DNA of 64,000 nt, from NCBI GenBank assembly GCA_033557465.1, contig CM066037.1, forward strand, positions 517,940,686 through 518,004,685. Direction: 5' to 3'. Made by a program: the position numbers and the translations under genes. This document shows, in pieces, positions 51,269 to 63,284 of this stretch. The first letter of the stretch is position 1. Every line of letters starts with the position of its first letter. Source of the stretch: Ichthyophis bannanicus. Taxonomy: Eukaryota > Chordata > Amphibia > Gymnophiona > Ichthyophiidae. The notes under the pieces were generated by a model. The model saw only the letters and a list, made by a program, of their open reading frames with translations, was not told where the DNA came from and did no database searches.

Positions 51269-52214
51269 ATTTAGAATGAGAAAAAGATGGTGGAAGCCTC
51301 CTTGAAGAAAAGTATAGCAAATGTTTCATTGCAAAAAGGAGCCGCCCAAAGAATCAGAAAGGCATACTTGAAGCCAAGGGCCGCATCTCGACACCGTTTG
51401 ACGGATACCAGAGACACCAGGAATGCATCTTAAAGGATCAACTCTCCATGAAGGCTTTACACATAGACCCCAAGAAGGATCCTTCTAGGGCCCTCTACGA
51501 CAGGAGCTAACCAAAATCCAACAGGAAACTCAGGCGGGCAGAACTGCTTCACTCTTACTGAAAGATGACTCTTAAGACTTTCAACCTGGGATGTCAGCAG
51601 TATCTTAAACAAGGCATAAACATTATGCTTAGACTTCAACATAATTGTATCACTAATGGGATTAGGTAGTAGGGCATTAAGCTTCCCAACAATGTACTAG
51701 TTGAGTTTCAACCAAAAGGCCAAGCAGGGTCCATCCTCCGTTTATAGCTCAAACCTTACACTAGGACCTTAGGCAAAAAAAAAAGAGAGGCGCAGAAGGG
51801 CTTATTAAAGGTTTTCTGTGCCTATTGAAAAAAAATATTCCTTAAATAAAAGCCCTATGTCTGTCTTGTTCAGTGAAAATGTTGGCACTCACTGGCACAA
51901 CAGATTCCACATTTTAGCAAGCACTGAAAGCAAGATCGCCAAAAGTTACATTTGTATCACTCTTATCATTACTATTTAACAAATTCATTAAACATATGTC
52001 ATTTGATTAATCGCTTGACAGCTTTTTTTTTTATTTTTATATATTTACTGTATTTGTCATGCTGGCTTCCTTTTTTTTACAAATCATTCTGCCAAAATGC
52101 AATTACAGAAATTTTAAAACAACAATTTCTTGACTGTGCCATGTCAAAGTGTTTCTACTGAAAACTGTAGGTGTGCTCTTATGCGGTAAACATTTTCAGA
52201 GGGGTAGTATAAAT
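51269..52214. other. Unclassified stretch
   Basis: No gene or element recognised. A-rich around 51775-51850 and T-rich around 52025. Confidence 0.5.
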
Positions 52215-53082
52215 GACAGAGGCAGGTGCAAAGTCCTCTGCTTGGCTTATACGATGTAGGATAACGTACCACCGAAACAGCTGAAGGCTTATTCCTCATG
52301 AGCTCAGGTGGCTTTGTGGGCGTAATGTAGACTAGTGCCACTGGTGAACATCTGTAGGGCGGCGACATGGTCATAGCTCCATGCTTTCACCAAGCATTAT
52401 CAACTGGATGTCCAAGTGGCCGGAGATGCGAGATTTGGGACCTCAGTGTTGGAAGCTGGCCTCACAGTCCCTTCCATGCTTAGGTACTGCTTTGATACGT
52501 CCCATGCATACCTGGACTGGCCTGGAGGGACGATTAGGAGGGTGAAATTAGGCCTTGCCTGCTAATTGTCTTTCCTTGAGTACCTCCAGGCCACTCCAAG
52601 TACGCATGGATTGTCACCGTTCACCAGTAGCTGAGAACGGAGCATGTTAGAATTCTGATCATCCAGCATAAGAGCTTCCCCTTCAGCTCCAGATGTCAGT
52701 CCCCTACTGACAAAGCAGCTTCCAAAGAGAACAGACAGAAAAGAGACACCCCGAGCCATGAGAACTAGGGCCCAGAGAAGAGAGAACAGACTGCATGCAC
52801 CGTACCTAACCAAACTGAAGCAATGTACAGTCAGGTGACATGAGGCAATATATACGTGGTAAGGAGTGGACAGGGCCCTACTCACAACGACTTTCCATCT
52901 GATAGGGTGCCCCCGCCACTCCAATAGTTCTATATTACTTCCGTAAGTCTAGCCGCGTCCTATAAGCAGACAGGGCTTGCCTCAACCATCATGCGAGTAT
53001 CTGAAAGAGAACGATACCAGACCAGACTGGCCTGGAGGTACTCAAGGAAAGACAATTAGCAGGTAAGCCTAATTTCACCATT
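52215..53082 (+). mobile_element. DIRS 3' end: recombinase tail, internal complementary region, right terminus
   Basis: 52266-52485 encodes the end of a tyrosine recombinase: ICRAATWS-stop-LHAFTKHYQLD, VAGDARFGTSVLEAGLTVPS, with the late Tyr kept and several stops. At 52515-52590 lies the internal complementary region. Its second half, GTGAAATTAGGCCTTGCCTG..., mirrors the right end at about 53019-53082 (...AATTAGCAGGTAAGCCTAAT). The rest is absent. A fifth DIRS copy, diverged from the others. Confidence 0.8.
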
Positions 53083-53985
53083 CTTTGTGGACTCGACAGC
53101 CAATGAGCTTGGTAACCTTGCAGCCTCTGTGTTCTTTTCTGATTGTACTGCTGCTGTGCTGGCCTCCTGTCTTCATCTCTTCTCTGCTTTTTCAAAGCTT
53201 ATTAAATAGGCTTTGTATGTTTTAACTAGTAAGACTGAGGGAGCTATCTGTGGTGTTATAGGAAAAGATCTTGTTCAGATGAAATGCTCACTTAAAACTG
53301 CATTATCTTCAAAATGTCTGAAGAGTGAAGTAAATAGGTTAGGATGAGTGTAAAGATCAATGACAGCAGGAAATAATGAAATCTATCTAGATTTAGATCT
53401 ATCTAAAATAAATATGGGTAGCCACAGCATTCAGTAACAGCAGGTTGCACAGAAAAAAAATTAAAAAGTAAACAAATAGTTAAATAAAAGGTAATTTAAC
53501 CCTGGAACGCTAGTCAAGAAATGTATTAATATTCCCTTCCTCAAGCTAGGATAAAATGAACAAAAGATGGCACACTGTGTTTATGCTGGCACAGCCCTGG
53601 CTGTTGCCCAAATAACAATAGTTGGAGCTCTCTCTTCCCATTAGGGTCCCTTCTCAAAGCTAACCCCCTGTTCTAGAGCTGAGACAAGGAATACAGCTCC
53701 AGGTATAGTTGTGGTCAGCGTTATCGGCATCCTTAAACTTCATCCCCTTTAATGTTTGATATTTTTTTTTTTATGTGACCAGTGAAATGGCTTTGGACTA
53801 CGCACACACTTGACACAAAAGAATAAAAAAGGAAATAGTATAAAAACTGGCACATTGCCATGGCATGATTATTCAACCAAGAGATATACCTGTAAAACAT
53901 AAATTTTTGTCTGAACTAATGCCTTGAAGACATAATGTCCTCTCGTAGCACAACGTTCCTTTTTTATTTGTTAAATTGTATAGGG
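53083..53985. other. Unclassified stretch
   Basis: A/T-rich with no recognised feature. Confidence 0.5.
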
Positions 53986-54722
53986 ACGCAACCCTAAAAG
54001 AATTACCCAAAGGATACTACACACCCACAGGGTATACCCGATTTAGTATAGGAAATGGATCCATGTAAGGCTATCAGGCCTACCAAAAGCCTCTAATCCT
54101 GAGCTATTGCATCAAATCTCGCTGCTGTTCGCTGGCAAAGCCAGCCTTGTACACGATATAATTCAGTATATGATCCTCAGCTTTAAATGAACAGAAACTC
54201 AGTACTTAGCTGTCACGTGGAGACTACGCTCCCGGTTCGGATTAGTGTAGCGAAATGGTCCAGGTCATAAAAGACAGAGCTTCATAGTCCCAATTTTATC
54301 TTCAAAGCGCAACATCTGTATATTTTTTAAGTTAACCCAACGTTGTGTTTTGGGCTTATGATCCTCCTAGCCCTTCTTCAAAACTCCGTTGCAGGCATAG
54401 AAGACGAGGGACCTCCCCTCGTTTTCAAGCCTCCATCTGAAATCACGTGACTAATTGACAGCCAATAGGATAATCTGCTTTGGCATGAAACACCCCTTTA
54501 GATTTCACTTAATCATTCATAAAATGCTCCACCAATCCAGAGAAGAATTTAGACCTTCAGGTGTTAACGAATTCAGGAGGAAAATCCAGTACTGCTCACG
54601 ATAAAAGAGGCGGGCCTCACGATCACCGCCCCTGATTTTATCTGGAAAAAAGTCCAAGATACGCCAATGTAAATCCTGAAAAGAGTGATGGTAATCTACG
54701 CAGTGTTGGTTGACTAAACAAA
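53986..54722 (-). pseudogene. Penelope-like element, 3' end
   Basis: Minus strand 54720-54530 reads VDYHHSFQDLHWRILDFF, then DREARLLSREQYWIFLLNSL and TPEGLNSSLDW. This is the C-terminal end of a GIY-YIG domain of another Penelope family. The 3' region to about 53986 follows and includes a degenerate hammerhead. The 5' part is missing; a Tc1 pseudogene abuts. Confidence 0.75.
54331..54393 (-). ncRNA. Degenerate hammerhead ribozyme of the Penelope element
   Basis: Minus strand: TTGAAGA (for CUGANGA), stem II GGGCT/AGCCC around AGGAGGATCATA, then AAAAC (for GAAAC) and the palindrome CAACGTTG, which would form a very short or dimeric stem III. Spacing fits the minimal hammerheads known from Penelope elements. 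Two core bases are changed, so it should not cleave. Confidence 0.5.
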
Positions 54723-55690
54723 GAAGGTCAAGAAGGACTCCACTGCTTAGACATAAAAAGGCACGCCTGATTGTTCCTCAAACCCACCTTGAGAAACCAC
54801 AATCCTTCTGGGAAAATGTTCTGTGGACAAATGAAACTAAACTTGAGCTCTTTAGCAATGCAGACCAGCAATACGTCCATAGGTGAAGAAATGAAGCTTA
54901 TAAGGAAAAAAACTCTTCCTAAAGTTAAATATGATGGAGGTTCCATAATGTTGTAGGGCTGTTTTGCTGCTTCAGAACTGGAGGCCTGGAGCCGTATTAA
55001 AGGAATCATGAAGTCAGAGGACTACAAAGGTATTTTGGAGTGAATGAGCTACCTAGTGTCAGAAAGCTAGTTCTAGGTCGAAGGTCATGGGTCCTCCAGC
55101 AGGACAGTGACCCGAAACATACATCCAAAAGTACAGAAGAATGGCTAAAAATGAAAAAATGGACATTTTATTTTTTTTAAATTTCTTTATTTATATTTTC
55201 CAATAAAATACAAACAAAAGGAGAACACCAAATTGCAGTAAATCAAAATACATAATTCTTCTCTGTAACATGAGATGAGAAAAAGGCTATTCACAGCCCT
55301 CCTCACCCTGTCTCTCCCATTATCATGCGATCATCAGGGGCTCTATAAAAGAAACATAAAACATCTGCAAGCCTGCGAGGCCTACAAGGGCTAAAAAGTA
55401 GGTAGAAACTATTTGATTAAAGATTGCAGAAGTCAGGATTCTTGTCTATTGCCCTCCGGAGCACAGCTCTTAAACATCCATCTTGACCAGAAACCAAGCT
55501 CTGCCCCCCCTGGACTGTTTTTTTTAAACTGGCCAGTAATGAGTCCTGATCTCAGTCCAACTGAGAACCTTTGGAAAGATCTGAAATCTACCATTGGTAA
55601 AAAGATTCCTGGGAACATTCATGAGTTGGAACAAACTGCAGTTGAAGAGTGAGACAACTATCAGCAGACAAATGTATGATATATTTCTCT
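54723..55690 (+). pseudogene. Tc1/mariner transposase remnant, interrupted
   Basis: Reads [47 protein letters not shown] and, after an insertion, WPVMSPDLSPTENLWKDLKS and HELEQTAVEEW. These are Tc1 transposase blocks around the catalytic DDE residues: DETK is NETK here; [10 protein letters not shown] and SPTENLWKDLK remain. Several stops. About 55165-55530 is foreign, starting with a T/A-rich segment like a LINE tail in reverse. Ends of the transposon were not identified. Confidence 0.85.
55165..55530. other. Insertion in the Tc1 pseudogene
   Basis: Separates the two halves of the transposase. It begins ATTTTATTTTTTTTAAATTT and may be a 5'-truncated LINE on the minus strand, but no coding motif confirms that. 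Confidence 0.4.
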
Positions 55691-55764
55691 CCAAACTTTT
55701 CTTGTAGCTGTCATCGCTGCCAAGGGTTGTGCAACCAAATATTAGTGAAAGGTGCTATTAATCC

Positions 55765-58700
55765 TGTCGGGTCATATTTTGCTTTTTTTCTCAGAAATTA
55801 CTAAGTTGGGGAGGAAGTGGCATCACTTGACGAAATGGCCATCTGAGCAATCAGCTCCAGAGCCATCCTCAAGAAAAGCAGGGAAACGCCCCCCCCCCCC
55901 AAAGGCATACCAACAGGCAACAGATAACATCTGTTAAGAGGCACAAATTGAAGGACAGGATGACCACTAGGAAAAAGGCAGCTGATTTAAGACTTTGTGT
56001 AGACCAGCTCGATGGCTGCAGGCGGGGGAGCAAAAATGGGAGGCAGTGGCAACTTGATGGAGGAGGGGAACGATAGCATGGAGGGAGGCCAAAAAGCATG
56101 GAGTGATGGAATAGAGGAGAGCAATCCACCCCCAACACATAGAGAAGAACTGTGGGAGTGGTTCAATGAGATTAACTAGAGGTGCAGGTTGCAAAAACGG
56201 AGCTAGGTGAACTCATGGGAAGCATGGAGGAGGAGATGATAGTAGAACTGAATTTCAGGCTGGGAGACTACGAAAACCACCTAGAGGTCCTGGAACAAAA
56301 ATGTGAAACTCTCTCGAGGATAAAAGGGCACAAGAGGAAGTGGAAAGACCAGCTGCTATATAAAATGGAGGACCTAGAATATAGAATGTGGAAGCACAAT
56401 CTGTGGCTCAGAGGGATACCGGAAGGCCCTGATTTATAAAGACACTGTCAGAGTAGCGGAGGCGGTCTCCCTAGAGGCGTTGCACAAGAGAGGGGAAGAG
56501 CATCTGCCTGAGAATTTGTACTGGGCCAGGCGCTGGGCACAGCAAGGAGAAACTGGCCCAGGGGTATAACGTGTACAGGACTACAAATTAAAAGAATGCA
56601 TAGCACTAAAAACGCGAGAGTTGTGCCCTTGCCACATGAAGATGCCTAAAGTTCTGAACAGTGAACCATCCACCTGCTTGCAATCCTTGATTTCCAGACC
56701 CAAAAAGGAAAGGCCCTGATGACACCCCACCAAAAACCTCCTCTCCATCCCCATTCTGAAGACAAAGTCCAAAAAGTCAGTCTGTCTGCGACCAAGTAGT
56801 CTCTCTTTTTGCATCCACCCTGTCTAATTCCTTACTCCTGAATCTCAGGGCATGTACCAATCTGAGCACCTTCAGGAAGAGCCTAAAGACTCATCTCTTT
56901 CAGGTCCACTTCGGCACTTACCAGGTCCCAGAGACATAACCTACAGCCTTCACCAGCTCCCACATATAGACTCCGAGAGCTTCATACGTGACTGTCCCTG
57001 CTCATTTGTACATAGTTAGATCACAAACATGTTAGACCTGTTCTGTCACAGACTTCTGTTATCCACTTCCTTGTTATATTGTTCCTTGTTCTATGTATGA
57101 TCACCGGGCTGCTCCAGACATCCTGGCTTATCGTTCTATGTACTATGCCTTGAATTGTAGAAAGGCAGTTTAGAAATAAGCTTAAATAAGTAGCCATATT
57201 TGTGGACATTTCAGGTGGTACAATGCAGAGATGGAGAGTAATGATACCAATCATGAAAGCTCTATGGACAGCAGATATTAGATAATAAATGGCTTTATCC
57301 CTTTGGACTAGTATTCTCAAAGAATGAGAAAAGCCAGAGGGCTCAAACAATGACAGAGGCCCTAAAAACGTTGCGAGAGGCGGGCTTGCATCAGCAGGAG
57401 GAGACGACAAGATGAGAACATGAGCTGCGAAACCAAGAGAACAGGCCGAGAACACAAGTGGAGCAGCGCTGGAGAGGAGAGAGAGAGCCAGAAGGACAGA
57501 GAAATAATCGCATGACAATGTCAAAGAGAGTGAAGCGATGAATGAACCCTAAAAGAGGGATTTATTAGGGAACCACAAACATGGGACTGAACCACAGTGC
57601 AGTAAGAACCAATCTGGTGAAATAGGGCCAGAAGTAAAAATTATTAATATGTGAAGAGGAGTGAAAGTAACTCTCTCCAGGAAAGCAAGGGTGTGGGATA
57701 TGTTATGTTAAAAGCATAATTCATGAAAGGGTTTGAATTCATGATAAAGGAGGTATGTTGATGTGGTAATTTTTGTAGTAAACAGTTGATATAGCCCCAA
57801 CACGGGGAGATGGATGTGGAGGGTGCTTTAAATAACAAGTCGTAAGATGAAACTTGGAGGAAGGGTGGGGGTGGTGACCTGAATGGGAGGGACAGAAAAG
57901 GGAGAGATAAGGGGGAAGGAACAAGGGAGAGATGGGGGCAGGGTGAAGGTGAGAGGAGGGGTAACAGGAAGTGAAGGAGAGAAAAGAAATGTCACGAAGG
58001 GGATAATGCATATATATATCATAATAAATATATATGATAAAAAGCAACCATCAGCAAATTAGTGGTAACAATAATGCAAAGGGGCTCCAAACGTGGCGTA
58101 AATGCTGCTTGCAAGAGCGGGAGGAGCAGAGGCTAAAAGCGGAGGTACTGTGTGTATTGGAAACACATTTGAAAGGTGGGCAGGAGCGTATGCTACAAAC
58201 TAAACACTACCCCCTGGTGGTTCTGTCAGTGCAGTGAGCCAACCAACCAAAGGAAAGGTGGGATAGGGATAATGATAGATGTAAAATATAAGGAAGCGGT
58301 AGTGGGAGAATGTTGGGACAAGGGAGGGAGATGGGTGGGAGTGCACGTGCGAGTGGCTGGAGAGGAAGTGTGGATGGTCAGCGTGTATGGACCAAATGAA
58401 CAACAAAGGGAATTCTATGAGAAAATGATAAAGGAACTGTAAATGTTTGGGAAGGCATCGAACATAGTAAGTGGGGAGTTGGGGACTATAATTTTGGATG
58501 GCTAATCTCAGACGGGATAATAGCAGGGGGAAGATGGAGGGGAGAAGGAAAGACTGGCAGAGACTTACGAAGTTTAAAGGAAGATGAGGTCTTGTGGATA
58601 TTTGGAGAAGCAGACATCCAGGAGTATGCAAATATATTTATTATTTGCATGCCCATGGTACATATAGTCAAATAGATATGGTTTAGGTAAGTGGGAGTTG

Positions 58701-59009
58701 GGTGTCAAAAGAGGGGAGGGTAGCCCAGGGTCAAATAATGTGGACATGGGAGTAAAGGAGGAAGGGATAAAATCTGGAGGTTAAATGACTCATTATTAGA
58801 AGAAGAACGAAATGTGAATAAAATTCAGAAGACCTTGCAGGGGCATCTCCAATATGAATGGGGAAGTGACCCTAGGAGTGGTCTTGGATGGGTTGAAGGC
58901 GATGACTAGAGGACACCTCATCAGTATAGTGGCACAGGCATAAAAGCAGCAAGGAGCTGCGGAAAAATGATTACTGAACAAAACAGTGAAAATTGAACAC
59001 CCCCACCAG
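55765..59009 (+). pseudogene. L1-clade LINE, ORF1 and endonuclease, decayed
   Basis: ORF1 remnants: MEDLEYRMWKHNLWLRGIPE (56370-56430, end of coiled coil and start of the RNA-binding part) and QRAQTMTEALKTLREAG (57340-57390). ORF2 endonuclease: EVLCVLETHLKGGQ (58140-58190), GIGIMIDVKYKEAVVGE, VSVYGPNEQQREFYEKM and HAHGTYSQIDMV (58640-58680). After the nuclease come WRLNDSLLEEERNV and LKAMTRGHLISIVAQA. No RT remains: the copy stops where an L2 5' end begins. Many stops. An L2 tail (56815-57190) interrupts it. The C run at 55889 is within its 5' part. Confidence 0.75.
56815..57190 (+). mobile_element. L2 3'-end fragment inside the L1
   Basis: Begins with the L2 C-terminus (NLSTFRKSLKTHLFQVHF) and ends with ATGCCTTGAATTGTAG, AAAGGCAGTTTAGAAATAAG, a well-paired end hairpin (TGCCTT/AAGGCA). 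Confidence 0.7.
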
Positions 59010-59277
59010 AGTGATAGGGACAAGCCGCTAGGAGATCAAAGGGCAATCGGCCCTTTAAGCGGCATGCTGTAGCCGGAGCTCTCATCACATGCTGCCAGGA
59101 GATCAAAGGGCGATCGGCCCTTTAAGCGGTGTGCTCCAGCCAGCGCACCCGTGCCTGGCGGGCCCACACCAGAGGGCCCATTGGCATGGCCCTTCGGCGC
59201 CCTGGTGTGGTTCATCCATCCTGCTCCTCCAATTCACCGCAGCCCCTGGATCTGAGTAAGCACGATTGCTCCTCCAC

Positions 59278-59523
59278 CCATTGTCTGCTCAGAACTGCTA
59301 CCATTGCCCGCGTAGAACTGCTATCCATAGTTGCTTAGAACTACTACCATCGCCCGCACAGAACTCTTATCCATTGTCTGCTTACAACTGCTACCATTGC
59401 CTGCATAGAACTGCTACCATTGCCCGCATAGAACTGTTACCCATTGTTGCTTGAACTGCTGCCATTGCCCGTGGAGAACTGCTACCACTGCCCGCTTAGA
59501 ACTGCTACCCATTGTTTGCTCAG
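59278..59523. repeat. Tandem repeats in the L2 5' region
   Basis: About nine degenerate copies of a 25-28-bp unit of the type AACTGCTACCATTGCCCGC alternate with versions ending in ATCCATTGTCTGCTTAG. It occupies the same place relative to the L2 ORF as the unrelated 46-bp array at 4671-4923. Confidence 0.8.
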
Positions 59524-60190
59524 ACCTTGCTGCCCACTACCATGGCACCACATCTCATTGTCATTCTCTTCCTCCCCAACTGCCTCCCCTCCTATCAACA
59601 TCCTCCCTCCTCTTCCCCCTACCCTCCTCACTTCTCCCTCCACTCTGCCTCCTAGCCTAGCATCTGCTCTGGAGCCTCTCCACACTATTCCCTGCATTCA
59701 ACCTGCCCCCCTCTCCACCTGCCTCACTTTTCCCTCTGTTCTGCCCCTTAGCCTTGCACCAGCTCTTCAGCTTCTTCACACCATCCCCCGCATTCAACCA
59801 ACCCTTCTCTCTCTTAGGCAATCCCATCCTCGCTTCCGCCTTACTATCTCCACTTTACCTCGATCTCTAATACTCATTCTCCTTCTCTCATCAGGTAACA
59901 TCAACCCCAACCCTGCCCGCCCCCCCCCCCGATTTCTCTCCCACACTAAAGAAAGTTCCTCACGTACCCTATCTAATCTCATCCGCAAACTGCTCCTCTC
60001 TCATTCCGCCCTCCCCCATTCATCCCATAGTCACTCAACCATTGATATCAACTCCAACCCTACCCCCAAATATAATCCCACACATAGCCTATTTGATATC
60101 ATCAAGTTATCCCTCACTTCCCCCTCCCTCATGTCCCTCTTGGACAGCACATACACCCAGACATACCCACCGACACCCTACTCCCTCTAA
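59524..60190 (+). pseudogene. L2 ORF N-terminal region
   Basis: A frame open from the repeat array to 60190 is Pro/Ser/Leu-rich. It contains LPRSLILILLLSSGNINPNP at about 59855-59915. A hydrophobic stretch followed by GxIxPNP is typical of the start of L2/CR1-type ORF2 (compare GDIHPNPGP). The true start is not clear. The endonuclease is missing because of the CR1 junction. Confidence 0.6.
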
Positions 60191-60194
60191 ATCT

Positions 60195-63100
60195 CATAAG
60201 AACATAAGATATGCTAGACTGGGTCAGACCAAGGTCCATCAAGCCCAGTATCCTGTTTCCAACAGTGGCCAATCTAGGTCATACGTAGCTAGCAGTTTCC
60301 CCAAAAGACACAGGTTCCACAATGCTTGTACTGGGTTAAGCATTGATATACTGGGTCCCTTCTTAATAATGGTTTATGGACCTTTCCTCCAGGAACTTGT
60401 CCAAACCTTTTTTAAACCCAGCTACACTAACAGCCTTTACTACATCCTCCGGTAACAAATTCCAGAGTTTGATTACACGTTGAGTGAAAAAAATATTTTC
60501 TTTTATTAGTCTTAAATAGTTTATCCTGTAGCTTCATTGCATGTCCCTTAGTCTTTCTATATTCTGATAACGTAAACAATTGATCTACGTTTACCCGTTC
60601 CACTCCGTTCATTAATTTATAAACTTCTATCATATCTCCCCTCAGCCATCTCTTTTCCAGGTTAAAGAGCCCTAACCTTTTTAGCCTTTCTTCATAGGAG
60701 TATCCTTCCATCCCCTTTACCATTTTGGTGGCTCTTCTCTGAACCTTTTCCAATAACGCTATATCCTTTTTAAGATACAGCGACCAGAATTGCACACAAT
60801 ATTCAAGGTGCGGTCTCACCATGGAACGATATAGAGGCATTATAATATCTTTTGTTTTATTTTCCATTCCTTTCCTTATGATACCTAGCATTCTATTTGC
60901 TCTCTTGGCCGCCGCTGCACACTGGGCCGAGGGTTTTAACATGTTATCCACAATGACGCCTAAATCTTTTTCCTGGGTGGTGGTTCCTAATGCGGAATCT
61001 TGCATCGTGTAACCATAGTTTGGGTTGTTCTTCCCTAGGTGCATAACTTTGCACTTGTCCACATTGAATTTCATCTGCCATTCTGATGCCTAGTCTTCCA
61101 ATTTTACAAGATCCTCTTGCAATTTTCCACAATCCTCTTGGGTTTTAACAACTTTAAACAGTTTTGTGTCATCTGCAAATTTGATACCCTCACTCGTTAT
61201 TCCACTTTCCAGGTAATTTATGAATATGTCAAAAAGCAGCGGACCCAGCAGAGATCCATGGAGTACACCGCTATTCACCTTTCTCCATTGGGAAAATTGG
61301 CGATTTAGCCCTACCCTCTGCTTTCTATCTTTTAACCAGTTCCTGATCCACAATAGTACACTGCCTCCTATCCCATGACTCTTTAGTGACCTTGTCTCCT
61401 ATCCCATGATTCTGAGGGAGCTTGTCAAAGGCTTTCTGAAAGTCTAGATACACTATATCAACTGACTTACCTTGTCCACCTGTTTATTCACACCTTCAAA
61501 AAAACATAACAGATTAGTAAGACAAGATCTTCCTTGTCTAAAGCCATGTTGGCTGTCTCCCATTAGGTCATGACTATCTACATGCTGAGTAATTTTATTC
61601 TTTATGATAGTTTCTACCATTTTTCCCGGTACTGACGTCAGGCTCACCGGTCTGTAGTTTCCCGGATCACCCCTGGAACCCTTTTTAAAAATTGGCGTTA
61701 CATTGGCGATCCTCCAATCTTCAAGTATTAGAGATGATTTTAATGATAGTTCACAGATTACTAATAGCAGGTCTGCAATCTCATATTTCAGTTCTTTCAA
61801 CACCCTTGGATGTATACCATCCGGCTCAGGTGATTTGGTACTCTTCAGTTTATCTAATAATTGTAATACATCTTCCAGATGTATCGATATTTCCTTCAAT
61901 TCTTCCGCACCTTTAAATACCACTTCAGTCATGGGTAACATCCCTACATCTTCCTCAGTAAAGACCGAAGCAAAGAATTCATTGTCTCTCCGCTATCTCC
62001 TTGTCGCCTCTTAGTGCCCCTTTGACCCCTCTATCATCTAATGGACCAACTGACTCTCTCACAGGTTTTTTGCTACGAATGTACTTGAAAAAGTCTTTAT
62101 TACACGGTTTTGCTTCTGCAGCAAGCTTCTTCTCAAATTCTCCCTTTGCCTGCCTTATCAATGCCTTGCATTTAACTTGCCAGTGCTTGTGCTGTTTCCA
62201 GGTTTCGTCGTTTGACTTTTTTTTCCATTTCCTGAAAGATGCTTTTTTGGCCACAACAGCCTCTCTGACCTCACCTTTAGACCATACTGGCAGTTTTTTA
62301 GACTTCCTTCCACTTTTCTTAGAGCATGGAATACAGCTGGTCTGGGCTTCCAAGATAGTATTTTTCAACCACACCCAAGCTCGATGTAAGTCTTTAACCT
62401 TTGCAACTGCTCCTTTTAGTTTTTTCTTATTTATTTTCCTCATCTTATCATAGTCTCCCTTTTGAAAGTTAAAAGGTGGTACTGTGGATTTCCTTACTTT
62501 CCCTCCTCCACTAATTAAATCAAACGTGGTCATGCTATGACCACTATTGACAAGTGGCCCCAACACCCTTATCTCTTGCACCAGATCTGGTGTTCCACTA
62601 AGGACTAGGTCCAATATGACTTCCCCTCTGGTCGGTTCATGAACCAGCTACTCCAAGAAGCAGTCATTTATTTCATCTAGGAACTTTATCTCCCTAGCAT
62701 GTCCTGCCATGACACTGACCCAGTCGATACCGGGGTAATTGAAATCACCCATTATTATTACTGCACTGTAACTTTTGTTAGCTCCCTTGATTTCTTTGAG
62801 CATTTCATCATCCATTTGTTCATTCTGGCCAGGCGGTCGATAGTACACCCCCAGTGCCATTGCCTTCCCCTTTTTACATGGAATTTCAATCCATAGAGAT
62901 TCTACAGCAAATTTTGTTTCCTGCAAAACTTTAATCTTTTCTGACTTAATGCCCTCTCTAACATAGAGCGCAACCCCTCCACCAATTTGATCAGCTCTAT
63001 CTTTACGATATAGTTTGTACCCAGGTATCAGTGTCCCACTGGTTGTCCTCCTTCCACCATGTCTCTGAGATTCCAATCATATCTAACCTCTCATTTAGTG

Positions 63101-63284
63101 CTATATTTCTAACTCCCCCCCCATTTTATTTTTTAGACTTCTAGCATTTGCATACAAGCATTTTAGAGACTGTATTTTATTCATATTAATTTGGCTATTG
63201 GTAGGCATGGGTTATTATTAAAAGAGGGCTGCTACACAGTACCCTGTCCTGTGCTTCTGAGGTAAGCTGTGACCAACTTCCTGG
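60195..63284 (-). pseudogene. CR1 LINE, almost complete ORF2
   Basis: Minus strand, from 63190: KCLYANARSLKNK, then GGGVALYVREGIKSEKIKVL, IIMGDFNYPGIDWVS, LDLVLSGTPDLVQE and HSMTTFDL of the endonuclease. The basic linker follows, then the RT with [57 protein letters not shown] and FADD, and the C-terminus to about 60427. The 3' tail is at 60195-60260. At least four frameshifts or stops (near 61080, 61400, 61980 and 62640). A duplicated patch at about 61370-61410 repeats ATCCCATGA. The best CR1 template in the window, but dead. Confidence 0.92.

Larger units (their letters stand above)
59010..60194 (+). mobile_element. L2 LINE 5' end
   Basis: 5' leader with a two-copy 67-bp repeat (59031 and 59098) containing AAAGGGCGATCGGCCCTTTA, then the conserved block 59171-59194 shared with 5300-5323. 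A tandem array (59278-59523) and the beginning of a coding region follow. It is cut at 60194 by the tail of a minus-strand CR1. It starts directly after L1 sequence. Confidence 0.75.
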
